64,000 nt of DNA from JAAYXS01 sp043820985 (lineage in GTDB: Bacteria; Planctomycetota; Phycisphaerae; UBA1845; Fen-1342). The notes beneath the pieces were generated by a model. That model ran no database searches, was not told where the DNA came from, and saw only the letters and a list, made by a program, of their open reading frames with translations. A program made the translations under genes and the position numbers. The stretch is from NCBI GenBank assembly GCA_043820985.1, contig JBDRDH010000139.1:27721-91720 (forward strand). Reading direction: 5' to 3'. Below are positions 32,771-40,575 of the stretch, piece after piece. Positions within the stretch are counted from its first letter, which is position 1, and each line of letters begins with the position of its first letter.

Positions 32771-32804
32771 CGTCGGCTGGTGGCTAGCAGGCCATCAGCC
32801 GACG
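32771..32804 (+). terminator. Terminator after micro-ORF 4
   Basis: CGTCGGCTG and CAGCCGACG pair, continued by TGGC/GCCA past one G-T wobble, followed by TGTCTTGTTTCC. It is a good Rho-independent terminator and separates the array from metG. Confidence 0.65.
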
Positions 32805-32897
32805 TGTCTTGTTTCCAAGGCACCGCATTGCGGGACGGGCCCCCAAGCCTTACCATCCGGCGGCACGAGTTACGGGGAAAAAGGACCGTATAGATCG

Positions 32898-34580
32898 ATG
32901 CCTAAGCGTTACCTGGTTACCTCCGGTTTGCCATACTCGAATGGCCGGTTACACGTTGGTCACATCGCCGGTGCATATCTACCGGCGGATACATATGTTC
33001 GCTACCTGCGGGCCCGTGGCCACGCGGCGCGCTTTATCTGCGGTAGCGACGACAATGGCGTGGCGATTGAAATTTCGGCGCAGAAGGCTCAAACCACCCC
33101 CCAGGAAATATCCACGCATTTCCACGAACGGCAAAAAAAGGACTTCCAGGGACTGGGTATCGAGTTTGACGTCTATGGCGGCACCCATCAGCCCGCATAT
33201 TGCCAGATACACGAGAGAATCAGTCAGGAATTCTTTCGGCACATACATGAGCAGGGTTATTTCACCAAGTTGCGGACCAAGCAGCTTTTCGATCCCCAGG
33301 CGAATCGATTTCTGCCGGATCGCTACGTACGGGGCAAATGTCATCATTGCGGGGCGGCCAATGCGACTGGTGACCAGTGTGACGAGTGCGGTCAGATGAT
33401 TGATCCCTTGTTACTGGTGGAACCCGTCAGCCAGATCACCGGCCAGGCGGCCGAAATCCGCGAAACCACTCACTGGCACCTGAGTCTGCACAAGTTTGAG
33501 AAGCCCTTGCAAGAATGGCTCGAATCCAAACAGGATCAGTGGCGCTCAAACGTGCTGAATTTCGCGCTCGGACAGGTCAAGCAGGGGCTGCCGGAGCGCT
33601 CAATGACGCGCGACATTGAATGGGGCATACCCGTGCCGCTGGACGATCCCGACGCCCAGGGCAAGGTCCTGTTCGTCTGGTTCGATGCGCCCATTGGCTA
33701 TATCTCGTTCACCGCCCAGCACTGCCAGGATACCGAGGGGGATTGGCGCGGCTATGAAAAATGGTGGTGCGATCCTGATACCGCCATCGTGCACTTCATC
33801 GGCGAAGATAATACCATATTCCACGCCCTGATCTGGCCGGCGATGCTGATGGCCGATGCTCGGCATCAGTTGCCGTCGACGGTGGTCGCCAACAACTTCG
33901 TCAATATCCGCCTCGGCAGCGCGGACGAGAAAGTCAGCAAGAGCCAGACGCCCGAGGATTCCCCGGTCTGGATCGAGGAATATCTGAAGCGCTTCGATCC
34001 CGATGCCCTGCGGTACTATTTGACCGCGATTGCCCCGGAGACGGCGCGGACCGCGTTTGATCCCAGTGATTTCGTACAGCGCAACAACAGTGAACTGGTG
34101 GCGGCCTTCGGGAACTTTGTCAATCGCAGCCTGACCTTTGTGGCCAAATACTTCGATGGACGCGTACCTGACGTCACGTCGCGTACAGAGCGCGATCAGG
34201 CCCATCTGGCAGAGGGTGCCACGACACTCCAAAAGGTCGGAGCCTGTATCGAGGAGCAGCGCTTTCGAGCCGCACTCGAGGAAATGATGGCCTACGCGCG
34301 GCTGTGCAATGAGTACTTCAGTCTCCGCGAACCCTGGCGGACGCGTAAGGAAGACATAAGCGACTGTGCCGCCGCCCTCGGTACCTGCATCCACGCCATG
34401 CAATACCTGGCGGTGATGAGCCACCCGTTTATGCCGCGTGCCGCCGGCCGGTTGCTCGACATGCTCGGGTTGCCGGCGGAGGCACCGCGCTGGGAATCTC
34501 CCGAGATACTGACCAGCGGGCACGCATTGGGTACGCCGGCGATCCTCTTCGAAAAGCTGGAACCCGGTTGCATGGATTAA
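32898..34580 (+). CDS. metG: Methionyl-tRNA synthetase
   Basis: Class I synthetase charging tRNA-Met, 560 residues. YLVTSGLPYSNGRLHVGHIA holds the HIGH motif (HVGH); zinc is bound by CHHCGAANATGDQCDECG; KVSKSQ is the KMSKS loop. The alpha-helical anticodon domain ends the protein, and the C-terminal tRNA-binding/dimerisation domain of longer MetG proteins is absent. The ATG at 32898 (MPKRYLVTSG) fits the family start; the longer frame from 32757 runs through the upstream terminator and is not coding. Confidence 0.95.
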   Translation: MPKRYLVTSGLPYSNGRLHVGHIAGAYLPADTYVRYLRARGHAARFICGSDDNGVAIEISAQKAQTTPQEISTHFHERQKKDFQGLGIEFDVYGGTHQPAYCQIHERISQEFFRHIHEQGYFTKLRTKQLFDPQANRFLPDRYVRGKCHHCGAANATGDQCDECGQMIDPLLLVEPVSQITGQAAEIRETTHWHLSLHKFEKPLQEWLESKQDQWRSNVLNFALGQVKQGLPERSMTRDIEWGIPVPLDDPDAQGKVLFVWFDAPIGYISFTAQHCQDTEGDWRGYEKWWCDPDTAIVHFIGEDNTIFHALIWPAMLMADARHQLPSTVVANNFVNIRLGSADEKVSKSQTPEDSPVWIEEYLKRFDPDALRYYLTAIAPETARTAFDPSDFVQRNNSELVAAFGNFVNRSLTFVAKYFDGRVPDVTSRTERDQAHLAEGATTLQKVGACIEEQRFRAALEEMMAYARLCNEYFSLREPWRTRKEDISDCAAALGTCIHAMQYLAVMSHPFMPRAAGRLLDMLGLPAEAPRWESPEILTSGHALGTPAILFEKLEPGCMD

Positions 34581-34610
34581 GCAGTCCAAATGCTGGCTGA
34601 GCGACCAGAT

Positions 34611-35231
34611 ATGAAAACAAAACGTGACGCTCTTGAACAGTTGATAGGCTGGCAACGGCCCTGGTATTACTGGGCGGTACTGCCAATGCTACTGGCCGGT
34701 GTGTTTTCCGGTTGCCGGGAAAAAGAGCAAGCCAGTCCCTCGGCGGCCACCCAGCCGGTCGATCGTCTTGAAATTGTGCTGACGACGCCGAAGGATGCCG
34801 CCCTCAGCACGCTGCGTTGCTTACAGGCCCAAAGGGCCGCTCGAGCACAGGGTAACGAGGCACAGTTGAGCTATTGCCGTGAGCGGTTGCGGGAAATGGC
34901 GGCTCGGGATGTGATCCTCAAACGTCACTCGGTTTCAATCAAGCATCAGGCTCCCAACCAGGATGAGATCCTTGACCGTTTTATCCGCGGTTGGGGGCCA
35001 ATCATTGGCGCCGAGATTGACAGCTTGCGCTTCGACCTCATAACTACTCCCACTCCCACGGCGGAACTCAAGCACGCAAATGTACTGGTGCCGGTCTCAG
35101 CCGAAGAGGCAGATGCTGTCCTGCGTCTTGAGTGTGTGCGTGGCGCTGACAATTTATGGCGTGTGGCTCGTATTGACTGGCAGGTCAGACGGATAACCGC
35201 CACACAACCTGCCAGCAAACCATCTCCTTAA
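34611..35231 (+). CDS. Putative lipoprotein, unknown
   Basis: 206 residues. An N-terminal hydrophobic segment (YYWAVLPMLLAGVFSGCREK) ends in a lipobox-like AGVFSGC, so the mature protein would be membrane-anchored at that Cys. The rest (EIVLTTPKDAALSTLRCLQA ... LWRVARIDWQVRRI) resembles a small NTF2-like or SnoaL-like alpha/beta domain but is not assignable with confidence. The ATG at 34611 gives a shorter charged N-terminus than the one at 34590. It lies between metG and mnmE on the same strand, 30 and 13 bases away. Confidence 0.65.
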   Translation: MKTKRDALEQLIGWQRPWYYWAVLPMLLAGVFSGCREKEQASPSAATQPVDRLEIVLTTPKDAALSTLRCLQAQRAARAQGNEAQLSYCRERLREMAARDVILKRHSVSIKHQAPNQDEILDRFIRGWGPIIGAEIDSLRFDLITTPTPTAELKHANVLVPVSAEEADAVLRLECVRGADNLWRVARIDWQVRRITATQPASKPSP

Positions 35232-35244
35232 GGAGCCGAGGGAC

Positions 35245-36603
35245 ATGCGGTTCCCGGCTATTGGCGATACAATCATCGCGGTCTCCAGCGGCTGGGGGGC
35301 CGCCGAGCTGGGAATTGTGAGATTGAGCGGCGCGGCGAGCTTCGAACTGCCGCGGCAGATGGGGGTAAGCCCTCACAGCACCAATCCACTCCCCCACTGG
35401 ACCAGTGAACAACTGTTAGTTGATGACCAGCGTTTGCCAGCCCTGGTTTACTGGTTCAGCCAGCCGCGCAGCTATACCGGGCAGGATCTGGTTGAGTTGC
35501 ACACGCCCGGCTGTCTGCCGCTCCTGAGACGACTATGTGAACTGCTGATCGAGCAGGGTGCCCGCCGGGCGCTACCCGGCGAGTTCACGGCGCGGGCTTT
35601 CCTCGCGGGCAAGATCAATGTGCGGCAGGCTGAAGACGTGCTGGCGCTAATCTCCGCGGACAATGCCACGGCGGCCAGACAAGCCAGGCGCGGTACGCGT
35701 ATCAGACAGAGGGTACTGATTGGTGAAATAACGGAAAAGATTGTCGACTTGCTGGCAATGATAGAAGCCAGTATTGATTTCGCGGATGAGGAAGATGTAC
35801 ATATCGTTACCGCTTCCGAAGCGTGCGCGGCACTGGCCGAGATCGAATCCCGGTTAGACGTGGCCCACCTGGAACCTGAGGCTGAATTGCAAAGAAGTAA
35901 ACCCCACGTCGCCCTGGCAGGTCTGCCGAATGCCGGGAAGAGCACGCTTTTTAACGCGCTTTCCGGTTACGAGCGTGCGATTGTCTCGCCGGTATTGGGG
36001 ACCACCCGTGACGTGCTGTCAGTAGAATTGAAATTGGCTGGCGTCGAATATGTATTGCAGGATTGCGCGGGGTTGGGACAAGACGCGGACGAACTGGAAT
36101 TAGCGGCACACCTGGCCGCCGAAAGAGCCGCCGATCAGGCTGATTTTGTGTTGTGGATGCATGCCGTGGATGCCCCCTGGCACGAGCAGGAAATCCGCGC
36201 CGCCGAGCGCATTGATGTCGATCATCGACTACTGGTCTGGAGCAAAATCGACCTCATCACAGACTGGGCCGGCCTGGAAGCTGGAATTCCATTTAACGAA
36301 ACCTTGGGAGTTAGCGCGGTGTCCGGTGCCGGGCTGGAAGACTTACGACAGGCAATCGGATGTCTATTCAGACGGCAGGAAGCCGCCGCGGATCCACGAA
36401 TAGGTGAATCAGTCACGGCTGCACGAGTTCCAGTGCACCGTGCCAGGGCACTGGTCGAGGCCCCCGGTCTCTACCTGGCAACGCCAGAGCTAGTGGCGTT
36501 TGAGCTGCGTTCAGCTCATGCCGAGCTTTCCCCTGCCAGTTCCGATGTCCTGGTCGAGGATATATTGGGGCGGGTGTTTTCAGAATTCTGTGTGGGCAAG
36601 TGA
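35245..36603 (+). CDS. mnmE: tRNA modification GTPase MnmE
   Basis: 452-residue GTPase that, with MnmG, makes the cmnm5U34 wobble modification. The N-terminal formyl-THF-binding domain includes LPGEFTARAFLAGKINVRQA (family signature). The G domain sits within the helical domain: G1 GLPNAGKST, G2 GTTRD, G3 DCAGL (family: DTAGL) and G4 SKID (family: NKxD). The C-terminus ILGRVFSEFCVGK has the conserved catalytic Cys. GAGGG is close before the ATG at 35245. The two altered G motifs are unusual, but the rest is canonical. Confidence 0.94.
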   Translation: MRFPAIGDTIIAVSSGWGAAELGIVRLSGAASFELPRQMGVSPHSTNPLPHWTSEQLLVDDQRLPALVYWFSQPRSYTGQDLVELHTPGCLPLLRRLCELLIEQGARRALPGEFTARAFLAGKINVRQAEDVLALISADNATAARQARRGTRIRQRVLIGEITEKIVDLLAMIEASIDFADEEDVHIVTASEACAALAEIESRLDVAHLEPEAELQRSKPHVALAGLPNAGKSTLFNALSGYERAIVSPVLGTTRDVLSVELKLAGVEYVLQDCAGLGQDADELELAAHLAAERAADQADFVLWMHAVDAPWHEQEIRAAERIDVDHRLLVWSKIDLITDWAGLEAGIPFNETLGVSAVSGAGLEDLRQAIGCLFRRQEAAADPRIGESVTAARVPVHRARALVEAPGLYLATPELVAFELRSAHAELSPASSDVLVEDILGRVFSEFCVGK

Positions 36604-36647
36604 GGTTTTATAATTGTTCTTCGTGCGCGCTCACGGTTATATCCGGG

Positions 36648-36676
36648 TGAACATCGCATTGCCGGCTGCGTATAAT
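36648..36676 (+). promoter_or_regulatory. Sigma-70 promoter downstream of mnmE
   Basis: TGAACA (36648-36653), a 17-base spacer and a perfect TATAAT (36671-36676). Transcription would start near 36683, at the first GACAG of the element listed next. Confidence 0.55.
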
Positions 36677-36682
36677 GGGATG

Positions 36683-36725
36683 GACAGAGGGTTGCGGAAG
36701 GCAGGAAATACTGTCATGCCGACAG
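36683..36725 (+). promoter_or_regulatory. Possible alternative-pairing RNA element
   Basis: CTGTC (36711-36715) can pair with GACAG on either side (36683-36687 or 36721-36725). The downstream pairing gives a 5-bp hairpin followed by GTTTGTT. Mutually exclusive pairings of this kind are typical of attenuators, but the stems are short. Confidence 0.3.
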
Positions 36726-36804
36726 GTTTGTTAAACTGCTATCCGCTTGAGCGTCGATAGATACAAACGGCTTTAAAGAGACATAAGAATTCATTGGAGC
36801 TTAG

Positions 36805-36832
36805 TTGACGAGTATTAAATTCGGGTTATACT
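36805..36832 (+). promoter_or_regulatory. Promoter of the predicted small RNA
   Basis: TTGACG (36805-36810; five of six consensus positions), a 16-base spacer and TATACT (36827-36832; five of six). It is among the best promoters in the window and has no protein gene downstream. Confidence 0.65.
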
Positions 36833-36838
36833 TAGAGA

Positions 36839-36947
36839 GGATTAATAATACCGGACCTTGCATTGCATGAGGTCCACGAAGTACCTGGCTTCTTTCCCCT
36901 CCGGAGAGCACCGGGATGCCGCGAGGCGCCTGGTGCCCTCTTTTTTT
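36839..36947 (+). ncRNA. Predicted small RNA of about 109 nt
   Basis: Bounded by a strong promoter and a strong terminator, with no convincing open frame. The 5' part forms a hairpin GGACCT...AGGTCC (36853-36875). The middle is a single-stranded pyrimidine stretch containing TTTCCCCTCCGG, complementary to ribosome binding sites, as in trans-acting regulatory RNAs with C-rich seeds. The 3' part is the terminator hairpin. It lacks the GGAAGG...AGCAG motif of SRP RNA and the 3' end of tmRNA. Ends are inferred from promoter and terminator positions. Confidence 0.65.
36904..36947 (+). terminator. Rho-independent terminator with GCGA tetraloop
   Basis: Nested pairs GAG/CTC, GCACC/GGTGC, GG/CC and GCC/GGC enclose the loop GCGA (36921-36924, a GNRA type), followed directly by seven T. 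It is the strongest terminator in the window. Confidence 0.85.
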
Positions 36948-37540
36948 AGATGGCTTCCCGAGACACTCCCCCCTGTCTGGTTGCGACCGATAACACTTTT
37001 TGCCGATTTTCCCGACTGCTCGATTCTCACCAACAAAAGTTCGGAATGGCCAATAATGTATAAAATCCATTAGTGGCTAAACGCGCTATGTTGCTTCGGT
37101 ATGAATCGTACAGAGCCGAGAGGTGGATCGAGCCGCGTAAACCGACATAAGCGAGTAAGGAATTCCCAAAGCCGCCAGGAACTCTCTGGCATAATACCGG
37201 GATTGCCAGCCCGGCCGGTGTCTGGTGGTGGTCGATCCAGTCAATCCGCGATATATTGGCATGATCCTTGGCAGGGTCGCCGGCGTCGAGCGTTTCGCGT
37301 AACAGGCCCGCGGTCAGCAGTTGGTCTGTATTGGCGAGGAAACAAGCCAAATCGCAGTGACGCAATTATCGTATGACCGGTGAACTGAGATGAGAGAATC
37401 AACAGTGGACTACTCGCGGCGGCGGGGCCGGGGGCGGATTTTGATGGTACGTCGACGGTAATTTCTATTTCACCTTGAGCGGACATCATCTCCAGCCGGA
37501 CACGCGACGCAGATACTTACAATGGCGAGGAGCCAACCAG

Positions 37541-38017
37541 ATGAAGAACAGCGGAATCCGAAACGATACTCAGTTTTCCGTGTTTCTCGTGAACAAGCCG
37601 GGGATTCTGGCGCGCGTCTGTCAGCAGTTGGCCCAGGACAAGGTCAATATACTAGCCCTGAGTATGATGGACTCGACGGAACACGGTGTACTGCGGTTCG
37701 TGGCCGAGGATCCCCAGCGGGCCCGGGATACTCTGGCGGTACTCGATATACCCAGCACGGAAAGCCAGGTACTTGTGACGACCATGACGAATCACCCTGG
37801 AGCGCTCGCGGATGTTGTTGAACGGTTGTCGGTCGCGCATGTCAACGTGAACTATGCTTACTGCACCGCGGGAGCACCGGGCGGCAAGTCCCTGGGAGTA
37901 TTTCGTGTCTCGGATCTAAACAAGGCCGTGAACGTACTCTCGGAACGTAAGCCCCGCCGTAAGGAAACTCCCGGACCAGTGCGCGCGAACGGTCGCACAC
38001 GGCGGAATCAGACTTAG
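37541..38017 (+). CDS. Tandem ACT-domain protein
   Basis: 158 residues. The first ACT domain runs VFLVNKPGILARVCQQLAQD to VLRFVAEDPQRA; the second TTMTNHPGALADVVERLSVA to LGVFRVSDLNKA. The Gly of NKPG and NHPG marks the ligand-binding loop. Such stand-alone proteins bind amino acids and act as regulators. The C-terminal 25 residues are basic (RKPRRKETPGPVRANGRTRR). The ATG at 37541 is nine bases after GAGGAG. Its stop overlaps the next start (TAGTG). Confidence 0.87.
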   Translation: MKNSGIRNDTQFSVFLVNKPGILARVCQQLAQDKVNILALSMMDSTEHGVLRFVAEDPQRARDTLAVLDIPSTESQVLVTTMTNHPGALADVVERLSVAHVNVNYAYCTAGAPGGKSLGVFRVSDLNKAVNVLSERKPRRKETPGPVRANGRTRRNQT

Positions 38018-38511
38018 TGACACCCACGGATAATCATGAGATCCACCCGGCACGGGTCCGAATAGCGCAAGGCGATCAGCGGACACTGCGCTGGTGCGCC
38101 GTGCTCGTATTGGTGATTTGTAGTGGTATCCTGGGTCTGGCATTTTGGCTGAAGCCCGATCCACGGGGCTTTGGCACCCACGAACAGTTCGGCACCGGGC
38201 CATGCGGGATGGTTCTGGTAACGGGTTATCCCTGCCCAACCTGTGGCATGACGACCGCGTTTGCATACACGGTGCGTGGGCGGTGGTTGCGAGCATTTAT
38301 GGCCCAACCAGCCGGTTTTGTGTTGGCACTAGTGACCATTGCCGCCATGGTCGGATCACTGTGGGTACTGATCACCGGGCGGTGGCCAGTGCGACTGGCG
38401 TTTATCCTGACGCCCTACCGCCTGTTTCTAGGACTATTAGTGCTGCTGCTGGGTGGTTGGGCTTTCAAACTGGTGGTGGGATTGATGAATGGGACGCTAC
38501 CAGTACGCTAA
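38017..38511 (+). CDS. DUF2752 membrane protein
   Basis: 164 residues with three membrane spans (CAVLVLVICSGILGLAFWL; FVLALVTIAAMVGSLWVLI; LFLGLLVLLLGGWAFKLVV). Between the first two is GYPCPTCGMTTAFAY, the family hallmark CPxCGxTxA. The function of DUF2752 is unknown. It starts with GTG overlapping the stop of the ACT-domain gene, so the two are translationally coupled. Confidence 0.88.
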   Translation: MTPTDNHEIHPARVRIAQGDQRTLRWCAVLVLVICSGILGLAFWLKPDPRGFGTHEQFGTGPCGMVLVTGYPCPTCGMTTAFAYTVRGRWLRAFMAQPAGFVLALVTIAAMVGSLWVLITGRWPVRLAFILTPYRLFLGLLVLLLGGWAFKLVVGLMNGTLPVR

Positions 38512-38512
38512 T

Positions 38513-38620
38513 ATGGCGAATCCCGGCCAACGAGCCGGTCGGCGCGGGTTTGCCCGGACGCTAATTACTGTTATACTCACTGTTTCCATGTGCCTGGGCG
38601 GAACAGGCGGTTGTGTGTAA
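38513..38620 (+). CDS. Possible micro-lipoprotein, 35 codons
   Basis: Frame starting MANPGQRAGRRGFARTL, with a hydrophobic stretch ITVILTVSMC followed by LGGTGGCV. Positive N-terminus, hydrophobic core and a Cys with small residues resemble a tiny lipoprotein such as entericidin. An in-frame ATG at 38489 would extend it by eight residues into the DUF2752 gene. No good ribosome binding site is seen, so coding is uncertain. Confidence 0.3.
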   Translation: MANPGQRAGRRGFARTLITVILTVSMCLGGTGGCV

Positions 38621-38637
38621 CTGGTATAACACCGTAG

Positions 38638-40101
38638 ATGGCCAAAGAAAAAAAAGACAGTACCGGCGAAGCAGAGGCCCCGGTCTTCTCTGAAGCAGAG
38701 CAAGCCAAAGCGCGCGCCTGGTTCAGGAAGGCGGCCGATTGCCGCGAGCGGCGGGAGTACGATTACGCCATCGAATGCATTATCACCGGTCTGGGTTTCT
38801 GGCCCGACGCCGTGGAAGAAGGGCATATGCCCTTATGGTCATTGGCGATCCAGCGCCAACAGATTGGCGGCAAGAAGCCGGGCATGATGGAAGGTCTGAA
38901 AAAGCCGATGACCGGCAAGGACCCGCGGCAGGCCATGCTCAACGCCGAGCATCTGCTGGCCAAGGATCCCGGCAATGCCGGCTACATGGACGGCTTGATG
39001 AAGAACGCCAACCGCGCCCGGCTGGACGCGACCGTCAAATGGATAGCGGCAATCGTGCTGGAATCCGCCAAGAAAGAGAAGAAGCCGAACAAGGCACGTT
39101 TCAAGGTGTTTCGTGAAGCGGTTTCCGAGGCCGCGGATAGGACGGAGGCATCCGGCGATGCCGCGACGGCCTGCTGGTTACTGGAACAGGCCGTGTTCTC
39201 ACTGGATTATCAGTTGATGCGGACACCCGGTGATGAAGACTTACGCATCGAACAGCGTGAGTTGTCCGGCAAGCTGGCCATCATCCGCGGCAAATACGAG
39301 AATGCCGAGGATTTTCGCGACTCGCTGCGCGACGGCGATCAGCAAAAGCTGCTCCACGACGCCGATCGGCTCAAACAAGGTGACGAGTCACACGATGCCC
39401 TGGTAGCGGCTGCTCGGCACGAACTAGAAGCCGAAGCTGACTCACAAAGGAAGATTAACGCCCTGGTGGACATACTCCTGCGACGGGAAACCAAGGGTGA
39501 GGAAGATCAAGCCATCGAAGTGCTGATGAAGGCTTATCAGGATAGCAGCAACTATAGTTATAAGCTGCGGGCCGATGACGTCAGACTGCGACAGCTTGGC
39601 CGCCAGATACGGCAACTGGTGGAACAAGCCCATAAGAGCGGCTCGGAAGACGACCAACAGCAACTGCGTCTGGCGCAGATGGAACAGCATCAAATCGAGT
39701 TGGAAGTGTACCGGGAGCGCGTGAAGAAATACCCAACCGATCTGCGGTTGAAGTTCAGACTGGGTACTATTCTCTTTAACGCGGGCGAATATGACGAGGC
39801 CATCCCGGCCTTGCAGGAGGCTCACGCGGATCCGCGTAGCCGCTTCAAGGCTGATCTGCTGATCGGGCGCGCGTTCTTCGAGAAAGAAAATGCCTCGCAG
39901 GCCAGTGAGGTACTGCGCGAGCTGTTGGATACTTATGAGTTGACCGACGACCTCAGCAAGGATGCCACTTATTGGCTCGGTCGGGCCCTCGAAGCGGAGG
40001 GTAAGACCGAAGAGGCCAAGACGACCTACGGAAAACTATTGCGACAAGATTACAACTACGCCGGCGGCGACGCCCGTAAGCGTATGGAACAATTGAAGTA
40101 A
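38638..40101 (+). CDS. TPR-repeat protein
   Basis: 487 residues, cytoplasmic. TPR-like helices begin near 25 (AWFRKAADCRERREYDYAIE) and end with clear repeats LRFKFRLGTILFNAGEYDEA-type and ATYWLGRALEAEGKTEEAKT. The middle (residues 100-370) is a long charged helical region, perhaps coiled coil. No enzymatic motif is present. Such proteins are scaffolds. It is followed 31 bases later by rpsT. The ATG at 38638 (MAKEKKDSTG) has no strong ribosome binding site. Confidence 0.8.
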   Translation: MAKEKKDSTGEAEAPVFSEAEQAKARAWFRKAADCRERREYDYAIECIITGLGFWPDAVEEGHMPLWSLAIQRQQIGGKKPGMMEGLKKPMTGKDPRQAMLNAEHLLAKDPGNAGYMDGLMKNANRARLDATVKWIAAIVLESAKKEKKPNKARFKVFREAVSEAADRTEASGDAATACWLLEQAVFSLDYQLMRTPGDEDLRIEQRELSGKLAIIRGKYENAEDFRDSLRDGDQQKLLHDADRLKQGDESHDALVAAARHELEAEADSQRKINALVDILLRRETKGEEDQAIEVLMKAYQDSSNYSYKLRADDVRLRQLGRQIRQLVEQAHKSGSEDDQQQLRLAQMEQHQIELEVYRERVKKYPTDLRLKFRLGTILFNAGEYDEAIPALQEAHADPRSRFKADLLIGRAFFEKENASQASEVLRELLDTYELTDDLSKDATYWLGRALEAEGKTEEAKTTYGKLLRQDYNYAGGDARKRMEQLK

Positions 40102-40132
40102 CGTGAGAAGATAACGCTCAGAGGAACGGAAC

Positions 40133-40411
40133 GTGGCACATTCACTATCTGCTAAGAAACGCATCCGCCAAAACGAGAAGCACCAGGCCCGCAATCGCGC
40201 CCGGCGGACGGTCTTGAAATCGCGCATCCGGCACTGCCGCGACGAATTACAGCGTGGCACTGTCGAGACCGCCGAAACAGCCCTGCGCCAAGCCAGCAGC
40301 GCGCTGGACCACGCCGCCATTCAGCACACGATTCATCGCAACGCGGCGGCCCGCCGTAAGAGTCGTATGGCTCGAAAGCTGAACGCGCTCAAGTTGAAGG
40401 CGGCCGGATAG
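40133..40411 (+). CDS. rpsT: 30S ribosomal protein S20
   Basis: 92-residue basic protein of the small ribosomal subunit. AHSLSAKKRIRQNEKHQARN and IHRNAAARRKSRMARKLNAL are characteristic of S20. It starts with GTG at 40133, after GAGG. It is monocistronic or follows the TPR gene. Two hairpins come after the stop codon. Confidence 0.95.
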   Translation: MAHSLSAKKRIRQNEKHQARNRARRTVLKSRIRHCRDELQRGTVETAETALRQASSALDHAAIQHTIHRNAAARRKSRMARKLNALKLKAAG

Positions 40412-40439
40412 CCGGTCCGGGATCAATCCAGGTTGTTGG

Positions 40440-40468
40440 TCAAGTGGCCGGGCAACGCGCCCACTTGA
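40440..40468 (+). terminator. Hairpin downstream of rpsT
   Basis: TCAAGTGG (40440-40447) and CCACTTGA (40461-40468) pair perfectly, followed by TTTAACC. Likely first terminator after rpsT. Confidence 0.5.
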
Positions 40469-40501
40469 TTTAACCACGCTCCTTTTGATATGCGCAAGAC
40501 A

Positions 40502-40529
40502 AGCGCCGGTCGGAAGTTCGACCGGCGCT
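40502..40529. terminator. Strong hairpin between rpsT and the OPT gene
   Basis: AGCGCCGGTCG and CGACCGGCGCT pair over 11 bases with the loop GAAGTT, followed by GTTGTTATGTCTTTATT. It lies between convergent genes and may serve both. Confidence 0.65.
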
Positions 40530-40575
40530 GTTGTTATGTCTTTATTCCAGTGGCTCCTGGCCACTCGTGGCTGTG

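Larger units (their letters stand above)
36604..37540. other. 937-base intergenic region with RNA signals
   Basis: No protein gene is supported here. It holds two sigma-70-type promoters, a GACAG/CTGTC/GACAG element, a probable small RNA gene ending in a strong terminator, and a hairpin with a C-rich loop (AGACA and TGTCT around CTCCCCCC at 36961-36978). From about 37080 to 37540 I see only weak reading frames on both strands, none with a recognisable product. Confidence 0.7.

Noticed and set aside
31615..32804. CRISPR array or simple tandem repeat
   Set aside because: Repeat units are 230-400 bases, unequal, and contain coding frames; there are no short identical repeats with regular spacers.
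33600..34655. 351-codon minus-strand open frame
   Set aside because: Antisense shadow of metG.
36839..36947. SRP (4.5S) RNA
   Set aside because: Size fits, but the conserved GGAAGG...AGCAG apical motif is missing.
37027..37365. 112-codon minus-strand frame
   Set aside because: No ribosome binding site or recognisable domain; composition looks non-coding.
37390..37461. 23-codon Arg/Gly-rich frame before the ACT gene
   Set aside because: Basic composition follows from the local GGCGG repeats and no ribosome binding site is present.
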